This document shows positions 33,169 to 41,461 of a DNA stretch of 64,000 nt, one piece after another. This stretch comes from Acidobacteriota bacterium (GTDB lineage: Bacteria > Acidobacteriota > Vicinamibacteria > Vicinamibacterales > Fen-181). Below the pieces are notes generated by a model. That model saw only the letters and a list, made by a program, of their open reading frames with translations. It did not search any database and had not been told where the DNA came from. How positions within the stretch are numbered: the stretch's first letter is position 1; every line of letters begins with the position of its first letter. Made by a program: the position numbers and the translations under genes. Location of the stretch: NCBI GenBank assembly GCA_003170135.1, contig PMZR01000053.1, forward strand, positions 1 through 64,000, in the 5' to 3' direction.

Positions 33169-33683
33169 GACTTCCTGTCCACCGTCTTCCATCTCCCGGA
33201 ACAGTCCCGGCAGCGACGCGCCGACCGTGGGGAACGCGGCCACCGCGCGCAGTTGATCGTCGGTCAGGTTGCGGCCGACGGGGCACAGGGCCGCGGCGTT
33301 CGAGTGCGACGCGATGAAGGGCCGCGCGGCGACGCGCACGACGTCCCAGAACGTGCGTTCGTGCACGTGCGACACGTCCACGATGATGCCCAGCCGGTTC
33401 ATCTCGCGGACCACCTCCGCCGCACCTCGTCGGGATGGCGCTGGCACGCCGCGTCCAGCACGTCGAGCATCGCGTTCGCCTCCTGGTGCGCGCGCGCCGC
33501 GGACAACCGCGACGGCACGAAGCAGGCGAACACCTGCAAGCCCACGCGCCCGCGCCGCAGGCGCGCGAGGTCCACGTGGCCGCCCGGGTTCGACGCCAGG
33601 TCGGCGCCTCCCTGCAGTTCGAGGATGGTGTCGCAGTGCAGATCGCAGATGAGGCCGGGTGAGTCACGCGGAGTTGATGGCAT
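33157..33683 (-). pseudogene. Broken M19 membrane dipeptidase gene
   Basis: The 5' piece (33683 to about 33415) reads CDLHCDTILELQGGADL, HVDLARLRRG and LQVFACFVP, the N-terminus of an M19 dipeptidase with its first zinc motif. A 3' piece in another frame (about 33430 to 33200) reads EMNRLGIIVDVSHVHERTF then FIASHSNAAALCPVGRN, a later part of the same family. Roughly a hundred residues between them, including the bridging Glu, and the whole C-terminal third are missing. One internal deletion with a frame change plus a 3' truncation explains this. A complete paralogue sits at 15710-16954. Confidence 0.75.
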
Positions 33684-33911
33684 CTCCCTATGCTACGGCA
33701 ATGTCTCGTTCGCGCTGAGGACGAATGCCTCGCTCGGCGGGTGTGCAGATTGTCCATGCGCGCACGCCCTGTGGCGTTGAACATCCTGCAACCACCGCGG
33801 CCCTTGTGGGTGGAATCCCCGTGTATTTCATGCGGCCGGTCCCTTGCTTCAGGTGCGGCCGGCGCGCTCGACACGGTCGGGCGCGGCGAGCAGACAAGCA
33901 AGGGAGGATGC

Positions 33912-34610
33912 ATGACCCCGCATACGGCCGGCGCCGCCATCGACCCCGACCCCACCCTGGTACCGGGCATCTACGAGCATTGCGATCAATGGTGTTCGTA
34001 CTGCCCCATGACGGCACGCTGTCTGGCGCACCGCCGCCTGCGGGCGCGTCAGGCGCAGAACGGTCCGGACGCGTTCAGCAGTCTCGAGGACGTGATCGAA
34101 TTCACGCGGGAAGTCAGCAGGGCGGAGGGGAGACCGACGCCGGAACTCGACGCGCTGCTGTCGCCGGATCCGGCGGTCCAGGCCTCGCTGCCGGAGATCG
34201 ACGATCCCCTCGACGATCTGGCCTCGCGCTATGAATTCGAGACGATGCGCTTCCTCGAACGGCGCCACTGGACGCCCCCGGTGCGGCCCACGCCGCAGCC
34301 GTCATCGATCGACGTCGTCGCGTGGTACCACGTGCTCATCCAGTCCCGCCTCGCTCGCGCGCTCGCGAGGTCCATGGAGGCGGCTCGCGGACGAGCCGAT
34401 CGCCTGGTGGACGCGAATGGCTGCGCGAAGATGGTGCTCATCGGCATCGATCGCTCCCGTGCCGCGTTGGGACGGCTCCGCGGCCTTTGCGACGACCAGC
34501 GTGTCGCGTCACTGCTCGACACGCTCGATCGCCTCGGGCCGGCCGTCGAGCAGCGGTTTCCGGCGGCGCGCGCGTTCATCCGGCCGGGCCTCGACGGTCC
34601 GATCGTGTGA
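33912..34610 (+). CDS. Uncharacterised protein with an N-terminal CX3CX2CX5C motif
   Basis: A 232-residue soluble protein. Near the N-terminus YEHCDQWCSYCPMTARC places Cys24, 28, 31 and 37 as a likely zinc or iron-sulfur site. The rest is mostly helical, with an acidic stretch (about 60-105), a Trp/Tyr-containing VVAWYHVLIQSRLARAL helix and IGIDRSRAALGRL. I have seen similar N-terminal Cys signatures in hypothetical proteins, but no function is established. GGGAGG lies four bases before the ATG. No partner genes are obvious; it is followed by a toxin-antitoxin operon. Confidence 0.65.
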   Translation: MTPHTAGAAIDPDPTLVPGIYEHCDQWCSYCPMTARCLAHRRLRARQAQNGPDAFSSLEDVIEFTREVSRAEGRPTPELDALLSPDPAVQASLPEIDDPLDDLASRYEFETMRFLERRHWTPPVRPTPQPSSIDVVAWYHVLIQSRLARALARSMEAARGRADRLVDANGCAKMVLIGIDRSRAALGRLRGLCDDQRVASLLDTLDRLGPAVEQRFPAARAFIRPGLDGPIV

Positions 34611-34650
34611 CGGGCGCGGCCAGGCCCGGACGGCGATCGCGCGTTGACGA

Positions 34651-34670
34651 GGTAGCTTCCAGAAGCTACC
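34651..34670. promoter_or_regulatory. Perfect palindromic operator before the Phd/PIN toxin-antitoxin genes
   Basis: GGTAGCTTC-CA-GAAGCTACC is a 20-bp inverted repeat with two 9-bp perfect arms and a 2-nt centre, ending 8 bases before the antitoxin ATG. Placement and symmetry are those of an autorepression site bound by the antitoxin or the complex. Confidence 0.75.
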
Positions 34671-34678
34671 ATGGACGT

Positions 34679-34969
34679 ATGCGGGCTGTTGGTCTGAAAG
34701 TGCTGAAGAACCGCCTGTCCGAGTACGTCCGGCTGGCCGCTGGCGGCGAGGTGGTGCTCGTGACGGACCGGGATCGCGTCGTCGCCGAACTGGGGCCGCC
34801 GCAGGCCGGACGCAGCGCGTCGCTCGGTGACGCCCTGCTGGCCGAGGCCGTCCGCAACGGCTGGCTGACGCCCGCGGTTGCGCCCGACCGCCGGCCGCCG
34901 CCGCGCCAGCCTGTCGCGCCGCTGGCATCGCTGCTCGCCGAACTGGCGGGCGACCGCGCATCGCGATGA
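34679..34969 (+). CDS. Phd/YefM-type antitoxin
   Basis: A 96-residue protein. The N-terminal half (MRAVGLKVLKNRLSEYVRLA then GGEVVLVTDRDRVVAEL) is the DNA-binding Phd/YefM fold. The C-terminal half is Arg/Pro/Leu-rich and would thread onto the toxin. Its stop overlaps the toxin start (ATGA at 34966-34969). The palindrome just upstream is the probable operator. Confidence 0.88.
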   Translation: MRAVGLKVLKNRLSEYVRLAAGGEVVLVTDRDRVVAELGPPQAGRSASLGDALLAEAVRNGWLTPAVAPDRRPPPRQPVAPLASLLAELAGDRASR

Positions 34970-35382
34970 TTTACCTCGATACGTCCGTGGGCCTCGCGCA
35001 GCTGCTGGCCGAGGATCGGGTGCCGCCCGCCGCGCTGTGGGAGCAGCCGCTGGTCGCGAGCCGGTTCATCCAGTACGAGATCTGGACGCGCCTTCACGCC
35101 CGGGGGCTCGGCGCGTCGCACGGCGAGGCGGCGCGCGATCTGCTCGCGCGGGTCGCCTTCATCGAGCTCGCGCCGTCCGTCCTCGAACGCGCGCTCGCGC
35201 CGTTTCCCTCGCCCGTTCGCACCCTCGACGCGCTCCACCTGGCCTCGATCGAGTTCCTGCGTGCCCAACGCCAGGAGGTCGCGCTCGCGACCTACGACGA
35301 GCGCATGGCCGCGGCGGCCCGTGCGCTGCGCATCCCCCTCTATGACCTGACGGAAGGCTCTTCTCAGAATCCCGCGCGGTAA
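34966..35382 (+). CDS. vapC: PIN-domain toxin (VapC family)
   Basis: A 138-residue PIN ribonuclease. The acidic magnesium site is Asp5 (YLDTS), Glu38 (QYEIW), Asp88 (TLDALHLA) and Asp111 (TYDERM). VapC toxins cleave tRNA or rRNA; the target here is unknown. It is translationally coupled to the Phd-like antitoxin. The antitoxin is Phd-like rather than VapB AbrB-like, a mix that is common in PIN modules. Confidence 0.88.
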   Translation: MIYLDTSVGLAQLLAEDRVPPAALWEQPLVASRFIQYEIWTRLHARGLGASHGEAARDLLARVAFIELAPSVLERALAPFPSPVRTLDALHLASIEFLRAQRQEVALATYDERMAAAARALRIPLYDLTEGSSQNPAR

Positions 35383-35526
35383 GCCATCGGCGATGCGAGC
35401 GCCCGCAGGGACATGCCCGGGTACGCAGGGCGAGGTTTTGGCCTTGCCGCGCCGCGCGACATGGTTCGACTCAAGCCTGGATGCTGCTTGCCACAGCGTC
35501 GGCGGGTCCGATTGTGATTGAGATTT

Positions 35527-35602
35527 TGGAGCCGGCGCTCGGACTCGAACCGAGGACCTGCTGATTACGAATCAGCTGCTCTACCAACTGAGCTACGCCG
35601 GC
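35527..35602 (-). tRNA. tRNA-Thr (anticodon CGT)
   Basis: A 76-nt cloverleaf on the minus strand. The acceptor stem is GCCGGCG/CGCCGGC, the D arm GCTC-AGTTGGTA-GAGC, and the anticodon stem GCTGA/TCAGC with loop TTCGTAA, giving anticodon CGT. The T arm is CTCGG-TTCGAGT-CCGAG. Discriminator T and an encoded CCA end follow. All stems pair perfectly. Confidence 0.95.
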
Positions 35603-35717
35603 CGGCGGGTGGGTGTCTCGCCGGCCGAGATCGGCGGCGGACAGAACCCCCAGTCTAGCACAAGGGGAGCGCGCGCAGCGAAATCCGGCAGCAGAATCGG
35701 GCGACGAGCCGCCCCCG

Positions 35718-36221
35718 CTACTTCAGAAACGTGATCGTCAACGGGTACTTCCAGACGATGCCGTCGTTGGCTTTGATCGCGCCGATGATCGGGAAGACGA
35801 CCCCGACGATGCACAGGGCAATCAGCAAGGGAATGCCGATGAGCACGAAGATCAGCAGGCCGGACGCGATCATGTAAATGAAGCCGCTGATGATCCAGTT
35901 CACGACGACCTTGCCGTGGACGTCGATGCCGGGGAGTTCCTCCTTCTTCATCTGCCAGATGACGATCGGGACGATCAGCCCGGCAAAGGGCACGAGGAAG
36001 CCGGCGAGCAGCGACAGGTGCAGGAACATCGCCCACTGCCTGGTCTGACGCTCCTTCGCCTCAGCCAGCGCCTCGGCTGGCGGCGTGGGCGGCGGCGGAA
36101 TGGCCGCCGGCGAAGCCGCATCGGCGAGCGCCGTCGCTTTCGCCCTGGCGAACTCGTCGTCTGAAAGCCGGCCTGCCTGGTGCAACTCGTCGAGTTTCTG
36201 CAGTTCGTCAGCGATGCTCAT
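35718..36221 (-). CDS. SHOCT / DUF4870 membrane protein
   Basis: A 167-residue protein. A SHOCT-like helical hairpin lies at the N-terminus (DELQKLDELHQAGRLSDDEF, about 5-24). A Pro/Ala linker follows, then a DUF4870 membrane domain with about three helices (66-90, 105-125, 126-147) and the loop ELPGIDVHGKVVVNW typical of the family. Function unknown. AAGGAAG precedes the ATG. It stands alone between a tRNA gene and the divergent ammonium channel. Confidence 0.8.
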   Translation of the reverse strand: MSIADELQKLDELHQAGRLSDDEFARAKATALADAASPAAIPPPPTPPAEALAEAKERQTRQWAMFLHLSLLAGFLVPFAGLIVPIVIWQMKKEELPGIDVHGKVVVNWIISGFIYMIASGLLIFVLIGIPLLIALCIVGVVFPIIGAIKANDGIVWKYPLTITFLK

Positions 36222-36557
36222 CGCATTCTTCCTTGCGGGGCCGGACCGGGAGGCCACGATGCCGGCGGCCGGCGCCGGTGACACTCCGACGCCTACGGTG
36301 TCGAGGGGATGCTAGCACGACAATGGGATCGTCGGCGGGGCAGTCGCGCCAGCGTTCCGACAGTCGTCGTCGCCGCTGCCGGCCCGCCCTTCGGGCTCGC
36401 TCCGGGCCGCGGATTCGGAGTATATTGCCCAGTCCTCGGCGCCGCACTCGTTTCACGCCCCACCGGCGCACTGCGCTCCCACGGCATATCAGACGTCCGC
36501 CCCATGGCGGGCCCCTATTGCGCGCAGCCCCCACGCACTCATGAAAGGACACACGGA
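36222..36557. other. 336-bp divergent gap upstream of the ammonium channel
   Basis: No gene seen. TATATT at 36421-36426 is the most AT-rich point and a possible -10 for the channel gene, leaving a leader of about 125 bases. GCCCG-CCCTT-CGGGC at 36382-36396 is a small hairpin. AAAGGA at 36544-36549 is the likely ribosome-binding site. Confidence 0.35.
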
Positions 36558-37745
36558 ATGAACGCGTTCTCGTCGCTTGGCAAGGCCGCGTGCCTGTTAC
36601 TGCTGACACCCGCTCTGGCCGCCGCGCAGACCGCGGCGCCGGCCGATCTCGCGAGCACGGTGCGCGACGTCCAGCAGTACGGTTTCGCCATTCACATCCT
36701 CGCGATGCTGCTGGTCGGCTTCGGGTTCCTGATGGTCTTCGTCAAGCGCTACGGCTACGGCGCCATCACCGGCACCTACCTGATCGTGGCCGTGGGCCTG
36801 CCGCTCTACCTGGGCCTCCGGTCGACCGGGGTCTTGTCGGCCGATGCGGTGGACGCGCACACGATTCGCGCGGTGCTGCTCGCCGAGTTCGCCGTCGCGT
36901 CCGCGCTGATCGCGGCGGGCGCCGTGCTGGGCCGCATCCGGCTGTACCAGTACGCGCTGCTCGCGGTCGTCATGGTGCCGCTCTACATGCTCAACGAACA
37001 CCTGGTGCTCGACGGAGGCCTGCCGGCCACCAAGGGATTCGTTGACGCCGCCGGGTCGATCAGCATCCACGCCTTCGGGGCGTATTTCGGCCTCGGCCTC
37101 GCCGTCGCGCTGACCAGCAAGCGGCAGCGCGAGATGGAGATCGCCAACGACGCCACGTCCAACCGCTTCTCGCTGATCGGGTCGATGGTGTTGTGGCTGT
37201 TCTGGCCGAGCTTCTGCAGCGCGGTGGTGCCACAGGCGCAGTTCGCGGCGACCGCCGTCAACACCATCCTCGCCCTGTGCGGCGCGACCGTCTCCACCTA
37301 CGTGTTCAGTTCGATCATCGGCAAGGGCAAGGTGGCGATTGGCGACATGGCGAACGCCGCGCTCGCGGGCGGCGTCGCGATTGGGGCCACCTGCAACGTG
37401 GTCGCGGCCCCGTTCGCGTTCGCGATCGGGCTCTTCGCGGGCGCCCTGTGCGTGTTCGGCTACGCCGTCGTCCAGCCGAGGCTTCAGAATCGCCTGAAGA
37501 TCGTTGACACGTGCGGCGTGCACAACCTGCACGGCATGCCCGGGTTGCTTGGCGGCGTGGCGGCGATCTTCGTGCTGCCGGGCGTGGCCGGCGCGCAGCT
37601 GGCCGGCATCGGCGTGACCGTGGTCCTGGCGCTCGCGGGCGGGATCGCGTCCGGGTTCGTCCTGCGTGCCACCGCTGGTGCGCAAGTTCCCTACGAGGAC
37701 GGCGAAGAGTTCGCCAACGCGCAGGAAGAGAAAGTCTTCGTCTAG
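36558..37745 (+). CDS. Rh-type ammonium/ammonia channel
   Basis: A 395-residue Amt/Rh-family channel: signal peptide (1-23), then about eleven helices. The twin-histidine pore residues are His171 (ISIHAFGAYFG) and His322 (CGVHNLHGMPG). The FGAYFGL and DTCGVHNLHG signatures are those of Rhesus-type (Rh50) rather than classical bacterial Amt proteins. It conducts NH3 or ammonium, so it could take up ammonium made by NrfA, or release it. No glnK gene is next to it. A GC-rich hairpin and a palindromic repeat follow the stop. Confidence 0.88.
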   Translation: MNAFSSLGKAACLLLLTPALAAAQTAAPADLASTVRDVQQYGFAIHILAMLLVGFGFLMVFVKRYGYGAITGTYLIVAVGLPLYLGLRSTGVLSADAVDAHTIRAVLLAEFAVASALIAAGAVLGRIRLYQYALLAVVMVPLYMLNEHLVLDGGLPATKGFVDAAGSISIHAFGAYFGLGLAVALTSKRQREMEIANDATSNRFSLIGSMVLWLFWPSFCSAVVPQAQFAATAVNTILALCGATVSTYVFSSIIGKGKVAIGDMANAALAGGVAIGATCNVVAAPFAFAIGLFAGALCVFGYAVVQPRLQNRLKIVDTCGVHNLHGMPGLLGGVAAIFVLPGVAGAQLAGIGVTVVLALAGGIASGFVLRATAGAQVPYEDGEEFANAQEEKVFV

Positions 37746-37756
37746 GCGGGACCAGG

Positions 37757-37782
37757 GGGCCCCGGGCTCACGCTCGGGGCCC
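37757..37782 (+). terminator. GC-rich hairpin after the ammonium channel gene
   Basis: GGGCCCCG (37757-37764) pairs perfectly with CGGGGCCC (37775-37782) around a 10-nt loop. No T-run follows, so its strength as a terminator is uncertain. It is 12 bases after the stop codon. Confidence 0.5.
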
Positions 37783-37792
37783 GCCGCGTCGA

Positions 37793-37817
37793 GCAGGACT
37801 GAAGTCCTGCGCCACAA
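37793..37817. repeat. Dispersed palindromic element, copy 2
   Basis: GCAGGACT-GA-AGTCCTGC, 8-bp perfect arms, followed by GCCACA. It shares the 16-base core CAGGACTGAAGTCCTG and the CCACA tail with the copy at 2181-2205. It lies between the channel gene and the convergent PH-like gene. Confidence 0.6.
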
Positions 37818-37831
37818 CAACAGGCGCGGCG

Positions 37832-38410
37832 CTACACAACCGCAATCGGATTGTGGGCGACCTCGAGAATCCGCCGCCCGAGATACGCGCCCCGTAACGC
37901 GTCCACGTACGAGTTGCAACGGAACGTGCGAATCGCGTCGGGTCGCACGCGGACGACGATGTCGCGGTCGGCATCGCGCACCTCGGCAACGTGCGCCCAT
38001 GAGACGGTGACCGACGGCGAACCGAGATAGACGACCCGGCGGTCGGTGAAGAACAGCTTGCCGCCCGGATCGTTCGGTGCGTCGGGGCGGCACGCCGGGG
38101 CGACGAAACGGCACGTCTCGCCGGCAAGCGCGCGGTGACTGGAGACGATCTCCGGCAGCGGCGCGCCTTCCATCCGCGCTTTCGTCAGCGCAGCCACTTC
38201 CAGCAGCCCTTCCACCAACTCGAGTTCCAGCGCGACATCGTCTTCGGTCAGACCGAGTGCCGCGGGACGGCCGCGCAGTCGGGCGAACAGCGCCTCGTCC
38301 GACGCTTCGCGGGCGGCGAGAACCTCGCCGCGGAACAGGCGCACGCGGCGGTCGAGATCGCGGGCGGCAGCGCGGGATTTCGAGTCGAAGAGGTGGCGGA
38401 GCAGGGACAT
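37832..38410 (-). CDS. Uncharacterised protein with a bacterial PH/GRAM-like C-terminal domain
   Basis: A 192-residue protein without signal or membrane helices. The N-terminal half (about 1-90) is helical and highly charged (SRAAARDLDRRVRLF, DDVALELELVEGLLEVAAL). The C-terminal part has strand-rich GGKLFFTDRRVVYLG and VSWAHVAEVRDADRDIVVRV, the pattern of bacterial PH or GRAM-like domains. No function can be given. The ATG follows GGCACAT without a clear Shine-Dalgarno sequence. Confidence 0.55.
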   Translation of the reverse strand: MSLLRHLFDSKSRAAARDLDRRVRLFRGEVLAAREASDEALFARLRGRPAALGLTEDDVALELELVEGLLEVAALTKARMEGAPLPEIVSSHRALAGETCRFVAPACRPDAPNDPGGKLFFTDRRVVYLGSPSVTVSWAHVAEVRDADRDIVVRVRPDAIRTFRCNSYVDALRGAYLGRRILEVAHNPIAVV

Positions 38411-38599
38411 AGGGGGCACATTGTAGAGGGAATGGCCGTGCTGGCGTGCGCTCCGGCCGCCGCGACGCGTCGCCCGCCTGGAAGAACATGTCGAACACGC
38501 GGGGCAAGTCCTCCGCCCCCGGTGCCCTGCCTGGGTCGCGCACGCCCATCCGCATCTGGCCGCCTTGTCAACAGACTTGCCACCACCGTGAAACTTCCA

Positions 38600-38778
38600 G
38601 CGCGCTCGTGCTGCCTGTCTACCTTGCCGGCGAAGCGAGCGCCGACACGCGGGCGCTCGTCGAAGAATTCTCAAGACAGGACCACGACCTGGCGGCGACG
38701 ATTCGCGCCGACTGGACGGAAAAGATGTCCGCCGCGGCGCCCTCGGACCTGCCGCCGGGGCTCGAACGAGGACCGACT
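38600..38778 (+). pseudogene. Fragment resembling the N-terminus of an anti-sigma/zinc-finger-like protein
   Basis: An open stretch reads LVLPVYLAGEASADTRALVE, then RADWTEKM and LPPGLER. The pattern LPLYLAGEASxxTRxLVE is familiar from the start of small anti-sigma-like or membrane proteins with an N-terminal helical domain, which normally continue for another 50-100 residues. Here the frame runs into unrelated sequence and the repeat island, and no start codon with a ribosome-binding site precedes it. Probably the leftover of a deleted gene. Confidence 0.35.
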
Positions 38779-38837
38779 CCTGCTCCACGCACCTGTGGTA
38801 TCTTCGCCGCGACGTTTGCCCCAGACGCCTTCCCGGG

Positions 38838-38938
38838 AATCAGGAGTCAGGCATCAGGAGCCAGGAGTCAGGAGCCGGAGGCGCGAGCCCGGAGCCTGGA
38901 GCCTGGAGCTGGAGCCTGAAAGTAATCAGGAGTCAGGC
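38838..38938. repeat. Word-repeat island (AATCAGGAGTCAGG / GGAGCCTGGAGCC types)
   Basis: Two interleaved words, (A)TCAGGAG(T/C)CAGG and GGAGCCTGGAGC, repeat without spacers up to one base before the ATG at 38940. The last unit contains AGGAG six bases before that ATG and so provides the ribosome-binding site. Confidence 0.75.
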
Positions 38939-38939
38939 G

Positions 38940-40640
38940 ATGGACACGCGCAAGCTTCGGAGGCTGTTCCTCTTTCTCCTTCCTGTCCTCATGTGTGCGT
39001 TCTCGATGCCGGGGGGCAACCCTGCGGCGGTCGGGCAGGGCGTCAGCCTTGCCGAGTCCGGCGGCAGGGTCCCGGCGGCGACACAGGCGCGGATCCATGC
39101 GCTTCGGCAGGCGCAGCTCGCGCAAGTGCAGTCGGACAATCCTGACGGCCCCGTCTGCTGGTGCGAGGGCTGCACCAGCATCCTGGTGGGCAAGGCCGCG
39201 TCGATCGACGGCTCGACGATGACGTCGCACTCGTGCGATTCGACGACCGACCGCACCTGGATGACCCTGGTGCCGAACCAGAAACACAAGCCGGGCGAGA
39301 TGGCGAAGGTGTACTACCTGCCCAAGGAAACCAAGGAGCCCGACGATCCCGATCGCGTCGAGACCGGCGACATCCCGCAGGTGGGGGAGACCTACGGGTA
39401 TCTGAACGCGGCTTACCCGATCATGAACGAGCACCAGCTCGCCATCGGCGAGACGACCTTCGGCGGCAAGCGCGAGATGCAGAGCGACAACGGCATCATC
39501 GATTGCCCGGAACTCTATCGCCTGTGCCTCGAGCGGGCGAAGACGGCGCGCGAGGCGATCCACGTGGCCGACGAGTTGACGAAGCAGTACGGCTACAACG
39601 ATTTCGGCGAGGCCTTCACGTTCGCGGATCCGAACGAAGTGTGGCTGTTCGAGATCGTCGGGCCGGGCAAGGGCAAGAGGGGCGCGGTCTGGGCGGCGGT
39701 CCGCATTCCCGACGATCACGTGTCGGTGTCGGCCAACGCGCCGCGCATCCGCACGCTCGACCTCAAGGACGCGGAGCACTTCCTCGCGTCGGCGAACGTC
39801 CAGGCGGTCGCGCAGGAGATGGGCGCGTGGACCCCGACCGGCGGCAAGCCGTTCGAGTTCTGCTATGCCTACGGCTCACGCACCGCGATGGGCAGCCGCC
39901 GGCGCGAGTGGCGCGCGCTGTCGCGCATCGCGCCCTCGCTCAAGCTCGATGCGTTCGACGAGAACTACCCGGTCTCGGTGAAGGCGGAGAAGAAGCTCTC
40001 GGTGGCCGACGTGCTGGCGATCTTCCGCGACGCCTACGAGGACACGCCGTTCGACATGACGCGCTCGCTGACCACCGTGACGCGCGACGGCAAGGTGACC
40101 AAGAGCCCCATCGCCAACCCGTTCATGAACAACGACTACCTGAACGCGTTCAAGATCCCGTCCGAACGCACCATCGCCTGCAAACGGTCCACCTACCTGC
40201 AGATCACGCAGTCGCGCGCGTGGCTCCCCGACCCGATCGGCGGCGTCGTGTGGCTGGGCTACGACAACCCGATGACGACCCCGCACACGCCGTTCTACAT
40301 CGGCATGTCCCAGATGCCGGTGTCTTACACCGTGGACGGCCGGGCGCGGTTCCGCCGCGACTGCGCGTGGTGGGCGTACCGCCAGGTGAGCCAGTTGGCG
40401 TTCCTTCGCTGGCAGGACATGGTGAAGGAGATCGAGAAGACCTGGAAACCGATCGAGGACAAGGCGTTTTCCGAGCAGGCGAAAGTCGAGGACGAGGCGC
40501 AGCGGCTCTACAAGCAGGATCCCGCCAGGGCGCGGGAGTTCCTCACGAAGTACTCGCAGGGGGTCGCAACCGGCGCGGTGGATGCGTACTGGAAGCTCGC
40601 CGACGATCTGTGGTCGAAGTACACGAACTACTTCGACTGA
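38940..40640 (+). CDS. C69-family dipeptidase, exported
   Basis: A 566-residue N-terminal-nucleophile hydrolase of the PepD/C69 family. A signal segment lies at about 8-24, and a propeptide runs to around residue 77. The nucleophile is Cys78 in CEGCTSILVGKAA, normally freed by self-processing. IDGSTMTSHSCDS and GETTFGGK then LQITQSRAWLPDPIGG are family-typical. The enzyme cleaves a wide range of dipeptides. Two further cysteines (73, 75) lie just before the nucleophile. The ribosome-binding site comes from the upstream repeat island. Convergent to the RDD gene 42 bp away. Confidence 0.87.
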   Translation: MDTRKLRRLFLFLLPVLMCAFSMPGGNPAAVGQGVSLAESGGRVPAATQARIHALRQAQLAQVQSDNPDGPVCWCEGCTSILVGKAASIDGSTMTSHSCDSTTDRTWMTLVPNQKHKPGEMAKVYYLPKETKEPDDPDRVETGDIPQVGETYGYLNAAYPIMNEHQLAIGETTFGGKREMQSDNGIIDCPELYRLCLERAKTAREAIHVADELTKQYGYNDFGEAFTFADPNEVWLFEIVGPGKGKRGAVWAAVRIPDDHVSVSANAPRIRTLDLKDAEHFLASANVQAVAQEMGAWTPTGGKPFEFCYAYGSRTAMGSRRREWRALSRIAPSLKLDAFDENYPVSVKAEKKLSVADVLAIFRDAYEDTPFDMTRSLTTVTRDGKVTKSPIANPFMNNDYLNAFKIPSERTIACKRSTYLQITQSRAWLPDPIGGVVWLGYDNPMTTPHTPFYIGMSQMPVSYTVDGRARFRRDCAWWAYRQVSQLAFLRWQDMVKEIEKTWKPIEDKAFSEQAKVEDEAQRLYKQDPARAREFLTKYSQGVATGAVDAYWKLADDLWSKYTNYFD

Positions 40641-40682
40641 ACGGACGGGGACGGAGGCTTAGCCGTCAGCCCTGAGCCTCTT

Positions 40683-41459
40683 TCAGAACCGCGCATTCTC
40701 CCGGATCCGCCGCGCGACGGCTTCGAGGAACGCGTCGGGCGACTGGCGAGGATCGTCGGCGATGCCGGCCTTCTCGCGGATCTTCCCGGCGATCTTTCGC
40801 GCCATGCTCTCCTGCACGTCAACGGGCAGATCGTTGCGACGCTGCAGGTAGGTCTCGATGAGCAGCAGGTCCTCGCGCGCGAGCTGCGCAAGGTCGGTCG
40901 TCACCGACGCCTCGGCCGTCGTCGGGCCCAGGCGTGGCCCGCTGTCCACGTACGGTTGCACCTCGTCAGTCGGGGTCTCGTGGACGACCACCGTGCCCGC
41001 CACGAAGTCGCCCAGGCGGCGGTTCCGCGCGTTCAGCAGCATGCAGACGACGCCCGCGCCGTACATCGCGGGCAGGAAGTCAACCGCGCGCACCAGGTTG
41101 CGCGCGATGGCCTCGAACGCGTTGATCGGGCGGCCGGATTCCTTGATGACACGGATGTGCGCCACGCGCTTGCCGGGCGTCTGACCCTTCCAGACCGTCT
41201 CGAAGAACGCGAAGTAGCCCCAGTACAGGCAGAAGGTGAGGAACACGAAGACCACGGGCATGAGGCACGCCGAGAGCCAGGCGCCTCCCGTGACGAACCC
41301 GGCGAAGGCCAGACCCAGCACCACGGCTGCGAAGACGGCGATTTGCAGTAGAGTATCGACGGCAATCGCGAGGAAGCGGCTCCCGACGCCGGCCAGCGGC
41401 AGTTCGAGCGCAATCTGCTCGGGCGTCTCGATCGTCAACCGTTCGAACGGATCCACCAC
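40683..41459 (-). CDS. RDD-family membrane protein
   Basis: A 258-residue protein with an RDD domain (about 20-165) of three or four helices. It contains GVGSRFLAIAVDTLLQ, then WKGQTPGKRVAHIRVI and ARNLVRAVDFLP, the Arg/Asp signatures of the family. The cytoplasmic C-terminus (about 175-258) is helical. Function unknown, but RDD genes are often found with SpoIIM, DUF58 and MoxR genes as here. The start is GTG (a second GTG follows at codon 2), only two bases from the GTG of the divergent SpoIIM-like gene. Confidence 0.82.
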   Translation of the reverse strand: MVDPFERLTIETPEQIALELPLAGVGSRFLAIAVDTLLQIAVFAAVVLGLAFAGFVTGGAWLSACLMPVVFVFLTFCLYWGYFAFFETVWKGQTPGKRVAHIRVIKESGRPINAFEAIARNLVRAVDFLPAMYGAGVVCMLLNARNRRLGDFVAGTVVVHETPTDEVQPYVDSGPRLGPTTAEASVTTDLAQLAREDLLLIETYLQRRNDLPVDVQESMARKIAGKIREKAGIADDPRQSPDAFLEAVARRIRENARF

Positions 41460-41461
41460 CT

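Larger units (their letters stand above)
38411..38939. other. 529-bp gap holding a gene remnant and a repeat island
   Basis: Between the divergent PH-like gene and the C69 dipeptidase. It holds a probable protein fragment (38600-38778), listed separately, and a word-repeat island (38838-38938) that runs into the ribosome-binding site of the dipeptidase. The first 180 bases show nothing recognisable. Confidence 0.5.

Noticed and set aside
35383-35717. Genomic-island attachment site at tRNA-Thr
   Set aside because: A toxin-antitoxin module lies nearby, but there is no integrase and I saw no second copy of the tRNA 3' end.
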